Of a stretch of DNA of 8,291 nt, positions 1 through 6,814 are shown piece after piece. A model generated the notes under the pieces. The model was not told the origin of the DNA. It made no database searches and saw nothing but the letters and a program-made list of their open reading frames with translations. Location: NCBI GenBank assembly GCA_903923915.1, contig CAIXZI010000182.1:1-8291 (forward strand), in the 5' to 3' direction. A program made the translations under genes and the position numbers. Each line of letters opens with the position of its first letter. The first letter of the stretch is position 1. The DNA is from an uncultured Bacteroidota bacterium (GTDB lineage Bacteria > Bacteroidota > Bacteroidia > B-17B0 > Aurantibacillaceae).

Positions 1-558
1 ATTTTTTTCAATCACTATTAAATTACGCACATTAAAAAACAAATTTCCTTCCGATGAATTTAGATGATGTATAACAATTGGTTTTTCAACGGTAGATGTA
101 ATGTGTAAAAAAATTCCTCTGTCGGCGTAAGCTACATTTACCGCAATAAGTGCATCACTATTTGTTAGCGCGTATTGAGCTAAATGTTTTTTTAAAATTT
201 CTGCCGGAGTTTTTTCTATAGCTGAAAGCGTTGCGTTCGTATGTGTTTCAGAAGCATCTAAAATTAATTTTCCGTTTACAACATAAACATTGAAAGCATC
301 TTTTATAAAATGATTACTTTTTATATCGTTTGCAGTTAACGCAATTTCTTTTCCCGCAATGGTTTTAAATTCTTTACGAAGAATGGCTTCGATGTTGCAG
401 TACTTATAATCTTCGTGCTTATTATTCGGAATGCCGTTTTCTTCTAAATATTGTAAAGCAGTTCCAATCTCTGAAGCAGGCATAAAAATTGCCTTTCCGG
501 CCTGTTTGGCTAATTCATCTAAAAAATTGTGAGTGGCAGTTAGTTTATCAGTAATCAT
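1..558 (-). CDS. sufD: SufD, Fe-S cluster assembly protein (C-terminus cut by window edge)
   Basis: This is a subunit of the cytoplasmic SufBCD scaffold, in which SufD pairs with SufB and docks on the SufC ATPase during Fe-S cluster assembly. I translated 186 codons from ATG at 558 to base 1 without a stop; family members are usually a little over 400 residues, so the C-terminal half or more is missing. Family-like stretches are NNKHEDYKYCNI (45-56), matching the SufD 'N-E-x-W-K-Y-T-N' region, and YADRGIFLHI (144-153) followed by EKPIVIHH, matching the start of the beta-helix core. The catalytically important C-terminal histidine of SufD lies outside the window. The start is 9 bp after the sufC stop, as expected for sufC-sufD co-transcription, and no clear Shine-Dalgarno sequence is present. 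The assignment rests on these motifs plus the position directly after sufC. Confidence 0.93.
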   Translation of the reverse strand, partial: MITDKLTATHNFLDELAKQAGKAIFMPASEIGTALQYLEENGIPNNKHEDYKYCNIEAILRKEFKTIAGKEIALTANDIKSNHFIKDAFNVYVVNGKLILDASETHTNATLSAIEKTPAEILKKHLAQYALTNSDALIAVNVAYADRGIFLHITSTVEKPIVIHHLNSSEGNLFFNVRNLIVIEKN

Positions 559-567
559 GGTATCGCT

Positions 568-1329
568 TTATACAGCGGCAGTATCATATTGTTTTTTAAT
601 CTCGTCGTACCCTTTTTCTTCCATTTCAAGCGCTAGTTCTTTACCGCCGCTTTTTACAATTTTACCGTTGTAAAGTATGTGTACAAAATCGGGCACAATA
701 TAATCCAGCAAGCGTTGGTAATGTGTAATTACAATGGTTGCGTTGTCTTTGCTTTTTAATTTATTAACGCCTGTTGCAACAATACGCAGAGCATCAATAT
801 CAAGTCCGCTATCGGGTTCATCTAAAATGGCAAGCTTAGGGTCTAGCACAGCCATCTGAAAAATTTCGTTGCGTTTTTTTTCTCCACCACTAAAACCCTC
901 GTTCACACTGCGTCCGGCAAGTTTGGCATCTAACTCAACTAATTTTTGTTTTTCTTTTATAAGCGCTAAAAAATCTTTAGCCTCCATATCAGGTAAGCCT
1001 TTGTATTTTCTAATTTCATTTACAGCAGTACGTAAAAAATTTATGTTACTCACGCCCGGAATTTCTACCGGATATTGAAACGCTAAAAATATTCCTTCAC
1101 GTGCGCGGTCTTCAGCGGCAAGTTCTAATAAATCTTTTCCGTTAAAAGTAACGCTGCCTCCGGTAACGTCATAATCTTCACGACCGGCAAGTACAGCCGA
1201 TAAAGTACTTTTACCTGAGCCGTTAGGCCCCATGATAGCGTGTACTTCACCGGCTTTTACTTCAAGATTTATTCCTTTCAGAATTTCTTTACCGTTTATT
1301 TCAGCTTTTAAATTTTTTATGCTTAGCAT
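568..1329 (-). CDS. sufC: SufC, ABC-type ATPase of the SufBCD complex
   Basis: SufC is a soluble ABC ATPase that drives conformational change in the SufB-SufD scaffold; it is not a transporter. The 253-residue length is normal for the family. All nucleotide-binding motifs are intact: Walker A GPNGSGKS (34-41), Q-loop Gln85 in AFQYP, ABC signature FSGGEKKR (146-153), Walker B LAILDEPDSGLD (168-177 region, catalytic Glu171) and switch His203 in ITHYQR. The DEPDSGLDIDAL wording and the SGGEKKRNEI signature are typical of SufC rather than of import or export ATPases. The start ATG lies only 3 bp after the stop of the four-helix-bundle gene, so the two are almost certainly translated from one mRNA. 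sufD follows 9 bp downstream. Confidence 0.98.
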   Translation of the reverse strand: MLSIKNLKAEINGKEILKGINLEVKAGEVHAIMGPNGSGKSTLSAVLAGREDYDVTGGSVTFNGKDLLELAAEDRAREGIFLAFQYPVEIPGVSNINFLRTAVNEIRKYKGLPDMEAKDFLALIKEKQKLVELDAKLAGRSVNEGFSGGEKKRNEIFQMAVLDPKLAILDEPDSGLDIDALRIVATGVNKLKSKDNATIVITHYQRLLDYIVPDFVHILYNGKIVKSGGKELALEMEEKGYDEIKKQYDTAAV

Positions 1330-1332
1330 TAA

Positions 1333-1845
1333 TTAGAAATTAGATACTGGTGAACTTGCGTAATCAATAGTGTTGCCAAAATTATCAGGAGCAGCGTTGT
1401 TGCCATCGTTATCTCTGTTGCGGTAATTTCCACCACCATTTCCTTTTGGACGAACTTTACCTTTGCGGGCATCTTCTTTGTACTGAATTAATCCTGAAAC
1501 CAATTTATCGGTATGATCAACCAAAGGTTGTACCTCTGCACTTTGCTCATGTGTGATATAACCTAAATCTACACCAATAGCCATCGCGGTTTTAAATTCA
1601 AAAATACATTCGCGTGCTTCGTATAAATTTTCTAACGATTGGGCGCGTTGTTTAACACCGTAGCTGCGAGCCACGCTGTAAGACACTTCTAATGCGGAGT
1701 GAATTAATTTGTCTTTTATAATAGCGTCTAAATTTATGCTGCCAACTAATTTGTAAGCAGTAACCGCTAATTCTTTTGCTTTTTGCCAAGCAACTAAATC
1801 TTCAATGTTTCCTTTTTTTTCTGTTGGGATGTTTGTGTTTTCCAT
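1333..1845 (-). CDS. Four-helix-bundle protein (23S rRNA intervening-sequence protein family, divergent)
   Basis: The protein has 170 residues. The segment EDLVAWQKAKELAVTAYKLV (15-34) matches the opening helix of the four-helix-bundle family first found in 23S rRNA intervening sequences, where 'DL-x-W-Q-K-A-x-E-L-A' is the hallmark. LGYIT (94-98) and the helix that follows also fit. The usual second-helix signature (roughly 'A-x-S-I-x-x-N-I-A-E-G') is replaced by LEVSYSVARSYGVK (52-65), so this is a divergent member. Residues about 128-155 form a Gly/Asn/Arg-rich, low-complexity tail (KGNGGGNYRNRDNDGNN) outside the helical domain. There is no signal peptide, so it should be cytoplasmic. The molecular function of the family is not established. 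The gene lies between sufB (77 bp upstream) and sufC (3 bp downstream), which suggests co-expression with Fe-S assembly; a role there is inference only. It contains a single cysteine (Cys80). Confidence 0.85.
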   Translation of the reverse strand: MENTNIPTEKKGNIEDLVAWQKAKELAVTAYKLVGSINLDAIIKDKLIHSALEVSYSVARSYGVKQRAQSLENLYEARECIFEFKTAMAIGVDLGYITHEQSAEVQPLVDHTDKLVSGLIQYKEDARKGKVRPKGNGGGNYRNRDNDGNNAAPDNFGNTIDYASSPVSNF

Positions 1846-1879
1846 GATTATGTGGTTTATGTTGGTATTATTATGTGTG

Positions 1880-1910
1880 CAAATCTATATGTAATTTTCA
1901 ATTTTTAAAA
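1880..1910 (-). promoter_or_regulatory. Predicted internal promoter of the suf operon, before the four-helix-bundle gene
   Basis: Read on the minus strand, 1887-1880 is TAGATTTG followed by CA, a perfect match to the Bacteroidota -7 element TAnnTTTG. TTTT at 1910-1907, 19 bp upstream, fits the loose -33 TTTG element at three of four positions. Transcription would begin near 1873-1875, giving a leader of about 28 nt before the ATG at 1845. This is the only gap longer than about 10 bp between the suf genes, which agrees with a promoter sitting here. The call is motif-based only. Confidence 0.45.
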
Positions 1911-1922
1911 TCATTTAACTAT

Positions 1923-3374
1923 TTAACCTACGCTTCCTTCAAGGCTTACAGCCAACAATTTTTGCGCTTCAACAGCAAATTCCATCGGTAATTTATTTAA
2001 TACATCTTTGCAATATCCGTTAACAATTAAACCAATTGCTTTTTCGGTTTCGATGCCTCGTTGTTTGCAATAAAATAATTGGTCTTCACCTATTTTAGAA
2101 GTTGTTGCTTCGTGCTCAACCACACCTGTTTTATCTTTAATCTCTATGTATGGAAATGTATGCGCGCCACATTTATCACCCATTAACAAACTATCGCATT
2201 GCGAAAAATTACGTGCGCCTGTTGCACCTTTTTGTATGCGAACCAAGCCGCGGTAACTGTTATTGCTAAAACCTGCCGATATTCCTTTTGAGATAATGGT
2301 TGATTTGGTATTCTTACCAATGTGAATCATTTTTGTTCCGGTATCTGCTTGCTGATAGTTATTAGTAACTGCCACCGAATAAAATTCGCCAACTGAATTA
2401 TTTCCTTTCAATATAACCGATGGATATTTCCAGGTAACAGCAGAACCGGTTTCTACTTGCGTCCACGATATTTTAGAATCGTCTTCTAAGCAAATTCCAC
2501 GTTTAGTAACGAAATTAAAAATACCCCCTAAGCCGTTTTTATCGCCTGGATACCAGTTTTGTACGGTGCTGTATTTTACTTCTGCATTTTTATGCGCGAT
2601 GATTTCTACTATGGCTGCGTGCAATTGATTTTCATCGCGTTGTGGCGCAGTACAACCTTCTAAATAAGATACATAAGAATCTTCTTCAGCAACAATCAAA
2701 GTTCTTTCAAACTGACCTGTACCACTGGCGTTGATGCGGAAGTAAGTAGATAGTTCCATTGGGCAACGCACCCCTTTCGGAATGTAGCAAAACGAACCAT
2801 CTGTAAACACAGCGCTGTTTAATGCCCCATAAAAATTGTCTGTATAAGGCACTACCATGCCCATGTATTTTTTCACCAGATCAGGATGTTCTTGAACAGC
2901 GTCGCTAAATGAACAGAAAATAATTCCTTTTTCGGCAAGTGTTTCTTTAAATGTAGTTTTAACCGAAACGCTATCTATCACTGCATCCACAGCAATTCGA
3001 CTTTCAACACCACTCAAACGTTTTTGTTCTTCTAATGATATGCCAAGTTTTTCGAAGGTTTTTAATAATTCAGGGTCAACTTCATCTAAACTATTTAGTG
3101 TCTTTTTTTGTTTGGGAGCCGAGTAATAAATAATATTATTAAAATCTGGTTTTGGATACTTTACATGCGCCCAAGTAGGTTCTTCAAGTTTTAGCCAATA
3201 TTTATACGCTTTTAAACGAAACTCCAGCATCCACTCAGGTTCGTTTTTTTTATGAGAAATAAATCGGATAATATCCTCGTTTAAGCCAACGGGTGCAGAG
3301 TCTGACTCGATATCAGTTACAAAGCCGTACTTGTAATCGTTACTTATATGTTCTTCTAAAATTTCGTTAGCCAT
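1923..3374 (-). CDS. sufB: SufB, Fe-S cluster scaffold protein
   Basis: SufB is the subunit on which nascent clusters are built, working with SufC and SufD in the cytoplasm. The 483-residue length is normal, and conservation runs from [14 protein letters not shown] (44-57) to the C-terminal [18 protein letters not shown]. Visible key segments are [14 protein letters not shown] (241-254), [10 protein letters not shown] (269-278), [20 protein letters not shown] (345-364), the [18 protein letters not shown] block (392-409) with Cys402 corresponding to the essential Cys405 of E. coli SufB, and [17 protein letters not shown] (420-436). The N-terminal Cys cluster seen after 'YYSAP' in the E. coli protein is absent (here [11 protein letters not shown]), a common variation. 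The start ATG at 3374 is 10 bp after the stop of the A-type carrier gene, indicating one operon. The next gene lies 77 bp downstream. Confidence 0.98.
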   Translation of the reverse strand: MANEILEEHISNDYKYGFVTDIESDSAPVGLNEDIIRFISHKKNEPEWMLEFRLKAYKYWLKLEEPTWAHVKYPKPDFNNIIYYSAPKQKKTLNSLDEVDPELLKTFEKLGISLEEQKRLSGVESRIAVDAVIDSVSVKTTFKETLAEKGIIFCSFSDAVQEHPDLVKKYMGMVVPYTDNFYGALNSAVFTDGSFCYIPKGVRCPMELSTYFRINASGTGQFERTLIVAEEDSYVSYLEGCTAPQRDENQLHAAIVEIIAHKNAEVKYSTVQNWYPGDKNGLGGIFNFVTKRGICLEDDSKISWTQVETGSAVTWKYPSVILKGNNSVGEFYSVAVTNNYQQADTGTKMIHIGKNTKSTIISKGISAGFSNNSYRGLVRIQKGATGARNFSQCDSLLMGDKCGAHTFPYIEIKDKTGVVEHEATTSKIGEDQLFYCKQRGIETEKAIGLIVNGYCKDVLNKLPMEFAVEAQKLLAVSLEGSVG

Positions 3375-3384
3375 TTTCTATATG

Positions 3385-3711
3385 CTAAACACTAAAACTT
3401 TCTCCGCAGCCACAGGTGCGAGAAGCGTTGGGGTTTTTAAATACAAATCCTTTACCATTTAATCCACCCGAGTAATCTAATTCAGTTCCTACTAAATATA
3501 AAAAACTCTTGCGGTCAACTACTACTTTTACGCCATTGTCTTCAAAAACCTGATCGCCTTGCTTCATCTCGTGGTCAAAAACAAGGTTATACATAAGTCC
3601 TGAACAACCGCCACCATCAACGCCTACGCGTATAAAGGTTCCTTCTGGTTTGCGTTCTTCTTTTATTAAATGTGCAGCGTGTTCTTTTGCTGCGTTTGAT
3701 ACTGTAATCAT
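3385..3711 (-). CDS. A-type Fe-S carrier (HesB/IscA/SufA/ErpA family)
   Basis: A-type proteins accept Fe-S clusters from the scaffold and pass them to target enzymes. With the start at 3711 the protein is 108 residues, the usual family size. The three cluster-binding cysteines are present: Cys36 in VDGGGCSGLMY, and Cys100 and Cys102 in the C-terminal SRTCGCGESF motif. LDYSGGLNGKGFVFKNPNA (78-96) is also a strong family signature. The frame stays open to an ATG at 3744, but I prefer 3711: the protein then begins MITVSNAAKEHA as relatives do, and a promoter element at 3754-3747 places transcription initiation downstream of 3744. As first gene of the suf operon it is probably SufA by role; sequence alone does not separate SufA, IscA and ErpA, so I leave the symbol empty. 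Confidence 0.95.
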   Translation of the reverse strand: MITVSNAAKEHAAHLIKEERKPEGTFIRVGVDGGGCSGLMYNLVFDHEMKQGDQVFEDNGVKVVVDRKSFLYLVGTELDYSGGLNGKGFVFKNPNASRTCGCGESFSV

Positions 3712-3746
3712 GTTTCGTTTATTTAGACTAATTCTAAAATACACTA

Positions 3747-3777
3747 CAAAAGTACCACTTTTATGGTATAAAGTAAA
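3747..3777 (-). promoter_or_regulatory. Predicted promoter of the suf operon
   Basis: On the minus strand, TTTA (3777-3774), a 19-bp spacer and TACTTTTG (3754-3747) form a Bacteroidota-type promoter. The -7 element matches TAnnTTTG exactly, and the -33 element matches TTTG at three of four positions with canonical spacing. Transcription would begin near 3740-3743, leaving about 30 nt of leader before the ATG at 3711. I see no recognisable operator, such as an IscR- or Fur-like palindrome, around it. Confidence 0.55.
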
Positions 3778-3822
3778 GAAATTACGAAAATTTAATTTTT
3801 AAAGAAAATAGAAGATGAAAGT

Positions 3823-4629
3823 TTATTTTTTTACAAACTGACCCATTTTGTTATCGTAGTTAAGAAAATAACCCGCTTTAGGTAAGTTACTGCAATCTAT
3901 TTTATTGCCATAACCGCGTTTTACGATATTCCCGTATTGATCGTATATTTCATACATAGTTTCAACCGGTTTATCAGTACAAGAAAAACTTATGTCTTTA
4001 GATACTTTTTGTGGAGCAAAAATTACATCGCAAGAAGTACTGCTAAAATCAACACCTTTAGATAAACGAGGTTGACCACTATAATCTGTTTGTTTTAAAC
4101 GAAATTGATTTTTACCTGAGTGTGGAGTTACTTTATATTCGTAATTATTTGTTGCAGCAGTACCAACACCATCAATTTCACCCACTTTTACCCATTTGTT
4201 CCAGCGAAATTGCTCAATAACATAAGGTAATTTTCCGCTTTCGCCTTTTGTACTCCATTTAAGTGTTCCGTCAGCAGAAACAGTCATAGAAATTACTTCG
4301 TACGTGCTTTTTGGTTTTAAAACTTCAGGGTTAAGAACTTTAGGGCGGCAATCTTCTTTATGTTTTATTTTAATTTCAACTTTATCTCCAATAGTTAATT
4401 TGTGTGGTTTAAAATCAATTTCAAAGGCACTTGATTGAGTTTCGTCAGTTGTTAAATTTCCGTTTACATAAACTTCAGTAACGCAAAAACCCACGCCACC
4501 ACTGGCAAACGGATTTTGTACATATAAATTTTTACCTTGATAATTACCTTCAATAATGATAACTCCACCTTGAGAGAATGCTAAGAAAGCATGCGCCAAA
4601 AATATAAAACCTAAAAAATATCTTTTCAT
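3823..4629 (-). CDS. Secreted protein with type IX-like C-terminal domain, function unknown
   Basis: With the start at 4629 the protein is 268 residues and begins MKRYFLGFIFLAHAFLAFSQ, a typical Sec signal peptide with cleavage probably after Ser or Gln. The frame is open to an ATG at 4713, but that start would put 28 basic/aromatic residues before the signal peptide, so 4629 is preferred. The mature part has an N-terminal beta-rich region (about 22-115) with Cys49 in VGFCVTEVYVNG and Cys94 in HKEDCRPK. A module at about 135-195 ends in NQFRLKQTDYSGQPRLSKG, similar to the 'Y-R-L-K-Q-x-D-x-D-G' module that often precedes type IX sorting domains. The final 45 residues (YEIYDQYGNIVKRG ... IDCSNLPKAGYFLNY) resemble a type-A type IX C-terminal signal. 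I recognise no named family for the N-terminal part. Five cysteines in the mature protein suggest disulfides. It is divergent from a PorP/SprF gene. Confidence 0.8.
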   Translation of the reverse strand: MKRYFLGFIFLAHAFLAFSQGGVIIIEGNYQGKNLYVQNPFASGGVGFCVTEVYVNGNLTTDETQSSAFEIDFKPHKLTIGDKVEIKIKHKEDCRPKVLNPEVLKPKSTYEVISMTVSADGTLKWSTKGESGKLPYVIEQFRWNKWVKVGEIDGVGTAATNNYEYKVTPHSGKNQFRLKQTDYSGQPRLSKGVDFSSTSCDVIFAPQKVSKDISFSCTDKPVETMYEIYDQYGNIVKRGYGNKIDCSNLPKAGYFLNYDNKMGQFVKK

Positions 4630-4731
4630 TTTAATACGTAGTCTGACAAATTTGATGGCAATAATAAACCGAATTATCGGAAAATCAAAATATTTAATTC
4701 GGAATTTTATCATTATATAGGAGATAATTTT

Positions 4732-4760
4732 TTTGCAAGAAAATGTATTTACTATCTTTA
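4732..4760 (+). promoter_or_regulatory. Promoter-like element overlapping the 5' end of the PorP ORF
   Basis: TTTG at 4732-4735 within a T-run, a 17-bp spacer and TATCTTTA at 4753-4760 resemble a Bacteroidota promoter; the -7 element has one mismatch to TAnnTTTG. It lies across the ATG at 4743, so if it is used, transcription begins near 4765 and translation must start downstream, for example at the in-frame TTG at 4767. No better candidate was found in the 113-bp divergent gap. Confidence 0.35.
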
Positions 4761-5735
4761 GGCGCTTTGAAACTAGGGAGGTTTATATTGTTATTATTTA
4801 TTGTAAGCGTGGCTCACGCCCAACAATACCCTTTTTGGACTCAATACCGCAGTAATTTATTTATGATGAATCCTGCTGCAGCGGGTACACGAGGTGATCT
4901 TGATTTTAGAATGTCATACAGAAACCAGTGGGTAGGTTTTGCAGGCGCTCCTAAAACCATGGGGGCAAGTTTGCACGCAAAATTATATAAAGGTAAAATG
5001 GGCGTTGGCGGTTACGTTTTTCAGGATAAAATTGGCCCCTATTCATACCTGAGCGCCGCACTGGCCTATGCCTTTAAAATTAAGTTTGATGATGTTCATC
5101 TTTCTATCGGTGCCAACGGAAGTTATAATACCATGGGCATTAACGGGGCATCTCTTACGTATCAAAACAGCCAGGATGAGGCTATGATAAATGTTATATC
5201 TACCCAAAAGGCAAAAGCCTTTAATGCCGCTGCCGGCATTATGTTGTATAATGATAGATTTCACATAGCTTTTTCTATGAATAACTTAGCAGGCACTACT
5301 TTTAACTATGATAAAACAACCGAAATAGTTAAGCGTGGCCAATTTAAAACAGTACCTCATTTTTGCGCATCGGTAGGATATAATTGGAGCGAAAATAAAA
5401 ATTTTATTTGGGAAAATAATTTAATGGCTGTTTTTGTTACCGGAGCGCCCATTTTGGTAGATTATTACTTGCGTTTGCACATAAAAAATGCCTTTTTTGT
5501 AGGAGCCGGTGTTCGCTTGGGTGTGGCGGTTGTCGGGCAAGTTGGCTATACTATTACAGATTGGGGGCAAGTAAGCTATTCTTATGACTATAGCACCAAT
5601 AAACTAAGTTCGTACAACATCGGTTCACACGAAATTAAGTTAGCCTTTTTCTTTGTAAAGAAAAAAGATGCTCATGGGCGCGGTTTAGGCGAATTTAAAA
5701 ATCAAAAATATCAAAACTCATTTATTATACAATAA
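4743..5735 (+). CDS. PorP/SprF family type IX secretion system membrane protein
   Basis: Members of this family are outer-membrane beta-barrel proteins linked to type IX secretion and gliding (PorP in Porphyromonas, SprF in Flavobacterium). Family marks are the opening of the mature protein, [22 protein letters not shown] (27-48, shortest core NPAAAG), [20 protein letters not shown] (60-79), and the closing [11 protein letters not shown] (278-288) and [11 protein letters not shown] (294-304). The signal peptide ends at AHA, before QQ (26/27). Of the 330 residues, the last 26 after the final strand are polar and basic. The ATG at 4743 gives a long n-region; starting at the in-frame TTG at 4767 would give [18 protein letters not shown], a more typical signal peptide, and would fit the promoter-like motif at 4732-4760. 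The stop overlaps the aroC start (TAATG). The genome probably encodes several paralogues; which secretion substrate this one serves is unknown. Confidence 0.92.
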   Translation: MYLLSLGALKLGRFILLLFIVSVAHAQQYPFWTQYRSNLFMMNPAAAGTRGDLDFRMSYRNQWVGFAGAPKTMGASLHAKLYKGKMGVGGYVFQDKIGPYSYLSAALAYAFKIKFDDVHLSIGANGSYNTMGINGASLTYQNSQDEAMINVISTQKAKAFNAAAGIMLYNDRFHIAFSMNNLAGTTFNYDKTTEIVKRGQFKTVPHFCASVGYNWSENKNFIWENNLMAVFVTGAPILVDYYLRLHIKNAFFVGAGVRLGVAVVGQVGYTITDWGQVSYSYDYSTNKLSSYNIGSHEIKLAFFFVKKKDAHGRGLGEFKNQKYQNSFIIQ

Positions 5736-6808
5736 TGGGAAACTCTTTTGGAAATATTTTTAAATTAACAACCTTTGGAGAATCGCACGGCGAAGCCATT
5801 GGCGGTATTATTGATGGATGTCCGAGTGGATTAAAAATTGATTTTGAATTTATTCAAAACGAACTTGATAGAAGAAAACCAGGGCAATCGCACATTGTTA
5901 CTCAACGCAAAGAAAGTGATACCGTAAATTTTCTTTCGGGTATTTTTGAAGGGATTACAACCGGTGCACCTATTGGTTTTGCTATTTATAACGAAAATCA
6001 AAAAAGTAAAGATTATGAGCATATTAAAGATGCTTATCGTCCTTCGCATGCAGATTATACCTATCAACAAAAATATGGCCATCGTGATTATCGAGGTGGT
6101 GGCCGCTCTTCTGCAAGAGAAACCGCATCACGTGTGGTTGCAGGTGCTATTGCCAAGCTATTTTTAAAACACCATGGCGTTGAAATTTTTGCCTATGTAT
6201 CGCAAGTACATCAAATCAAATTAAACAAATCGCATACAGAAATTAACGCGGCAGATATTGAGAAAAATATTATTCGTTGTCCGGATGAAAAAACGGCGCA
6301 GCAAATGATTGAACTTATTGAAGACATTCGCAAACAAGGCGACACAGTGGGCGGTACCATTACCTGTGTTGCAAAACGCACCCCTGTTGGTTTGGGAGAA
6401 CCTGCTTTTGATAAACTACATGCCGAACTTGGTAAAGCTATGTTAAGTATAAATGCCGTTAAAGGTTTTGAATATGGAGCTGGCTTTGATGCTATTAATT
6501 ACAAGGGTTCTGAACTGAATGATATTTTTGAAAACGATAATGGAATTCACACTAAAACAAATAATAGTGGTGGCATACAAGGCGGCATAAGTAACGGAGA
6601 AGATATTTATTTTAACGTGGCCTTTAAACCAGTAGCTACCATTATGCAGAAACAAAAAAGCATAAATGCTGCCGGAGATGAAATTATTGTGGAAGGTCGC
6701 GGTAGGCACGACCCCTGTGTATTGCCGCGCGCCGTGCCAATTGTAGAAGCTATGTGCGCGCTTGTTTTGGCAGATTATTTATTGCTGAATAAAACTACAA
6801 AGCTTTAA
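5735..6808 (+). CDS. aroC: Chorismate synthase
   Basis: AroC catalyses the last shikimate-pathway step, converting 5-enolpyruvylshikimate-3-phosphate to chorismate with reduced FMN, for aromatic amino acid, folate and quinone synthesis. The 357-residue length is standard. Visible signatures are [10 protein letters not shown] (14-23, His18), [20 protein letters not shown] (101-120, His105), [14 protein letters not shown] (121-134), [13 protein letters not shown] (276-288) and [20 protein letters not shown] (321-340). All are intact, so the enzyme should be active in the cytoplasm. The ATG overlaps the porP stop by one base, implying coupled translation, and the GNAT gene begins 6 bp after its stop. 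No separate promoter was seen within the end of porP. The pairing with an outer-membrane protein gene probably reflects shared transcription rather than shared function. Confidence 0.98.
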   Translation: MGNSFGNIFKLTTFGESHGEAIGGIIDGCPSGLKIDFEFIQNELDRRKPGQSHIVTQRKESDTVNFLSGIFEGITTGAPIGFAIYNENQKSKDYEHIKDAYRPSHADYTYQQKYGHRDYRGGGRSSARETASRVVAGAIAKLFLKHHGVEIFAYVSQVHQIKLNKSHTEINAADIEKNIIRCPDEKTAQQMIELIEDIRKQGDTVGGTITCVAKRTPVGLGEPAFDKLHAELGKAMLSINAVKGFEYGAGFDAINYKGSELNDIFENDNGIHTKTNNSGGIQGGISNGEDIYFNVAFKPVATIMQKQKSINAAGDEIIVEGRGRHDPCVLPRAVPIVEAMCALVLADYLLLNKTTKL

Positions 6809-6814
6809 AATTAC

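Noticed and set aside
869..1078. Plus-strand 69-codon ORF opposite sufC
   Set aside because: It lies entirely antisense to a fully conserved sufC, is rich in Ser/Phe/Pro as expected of a reverse-frame shadow, and shows no family motif.
1333..1845. An rRNA intervening sequence, suggested by the four-helix-bundle protein
   Set aside because: No 23S rRNA sequence flanks it; it lies in frame within a run of suf genes.
3787..3800. AT-only inverted repeat AAAATTTAATTTTT as terminator of the secreted-protein gene
   Set aside because: The stem is about five A-T pairs with no GC content, too weak to support a terminator call.
4647..4654. CAAATTTG on the minus strand as -7 element for the secreted-protein gene
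   Set aside because: It has one mismatch to TAnnTTTG, is itself palindromic, and has no -33 element at a usable distance.
4776..4788. Purine-rich GGGAGG before TTG 4788 as ribosome binding site and start of the PorP-like protein
   Set aside because: That start would leave an 11-residue signal peptide with no basic residue; TTG 4767 or ATG 4743 is more plausible.
5043..5264. Minus-strand 73-codon ORF within porP
   Set aside because: It is antisense to an intact PorP/SprF coding region and has no recognisable domain or promoter.
5831..6709. Three small ORFs overlapping aroC on either strand
   Set aside because: All overlap conserved chorismate synthase motifs in other frames and their translations look like shadow sequence.
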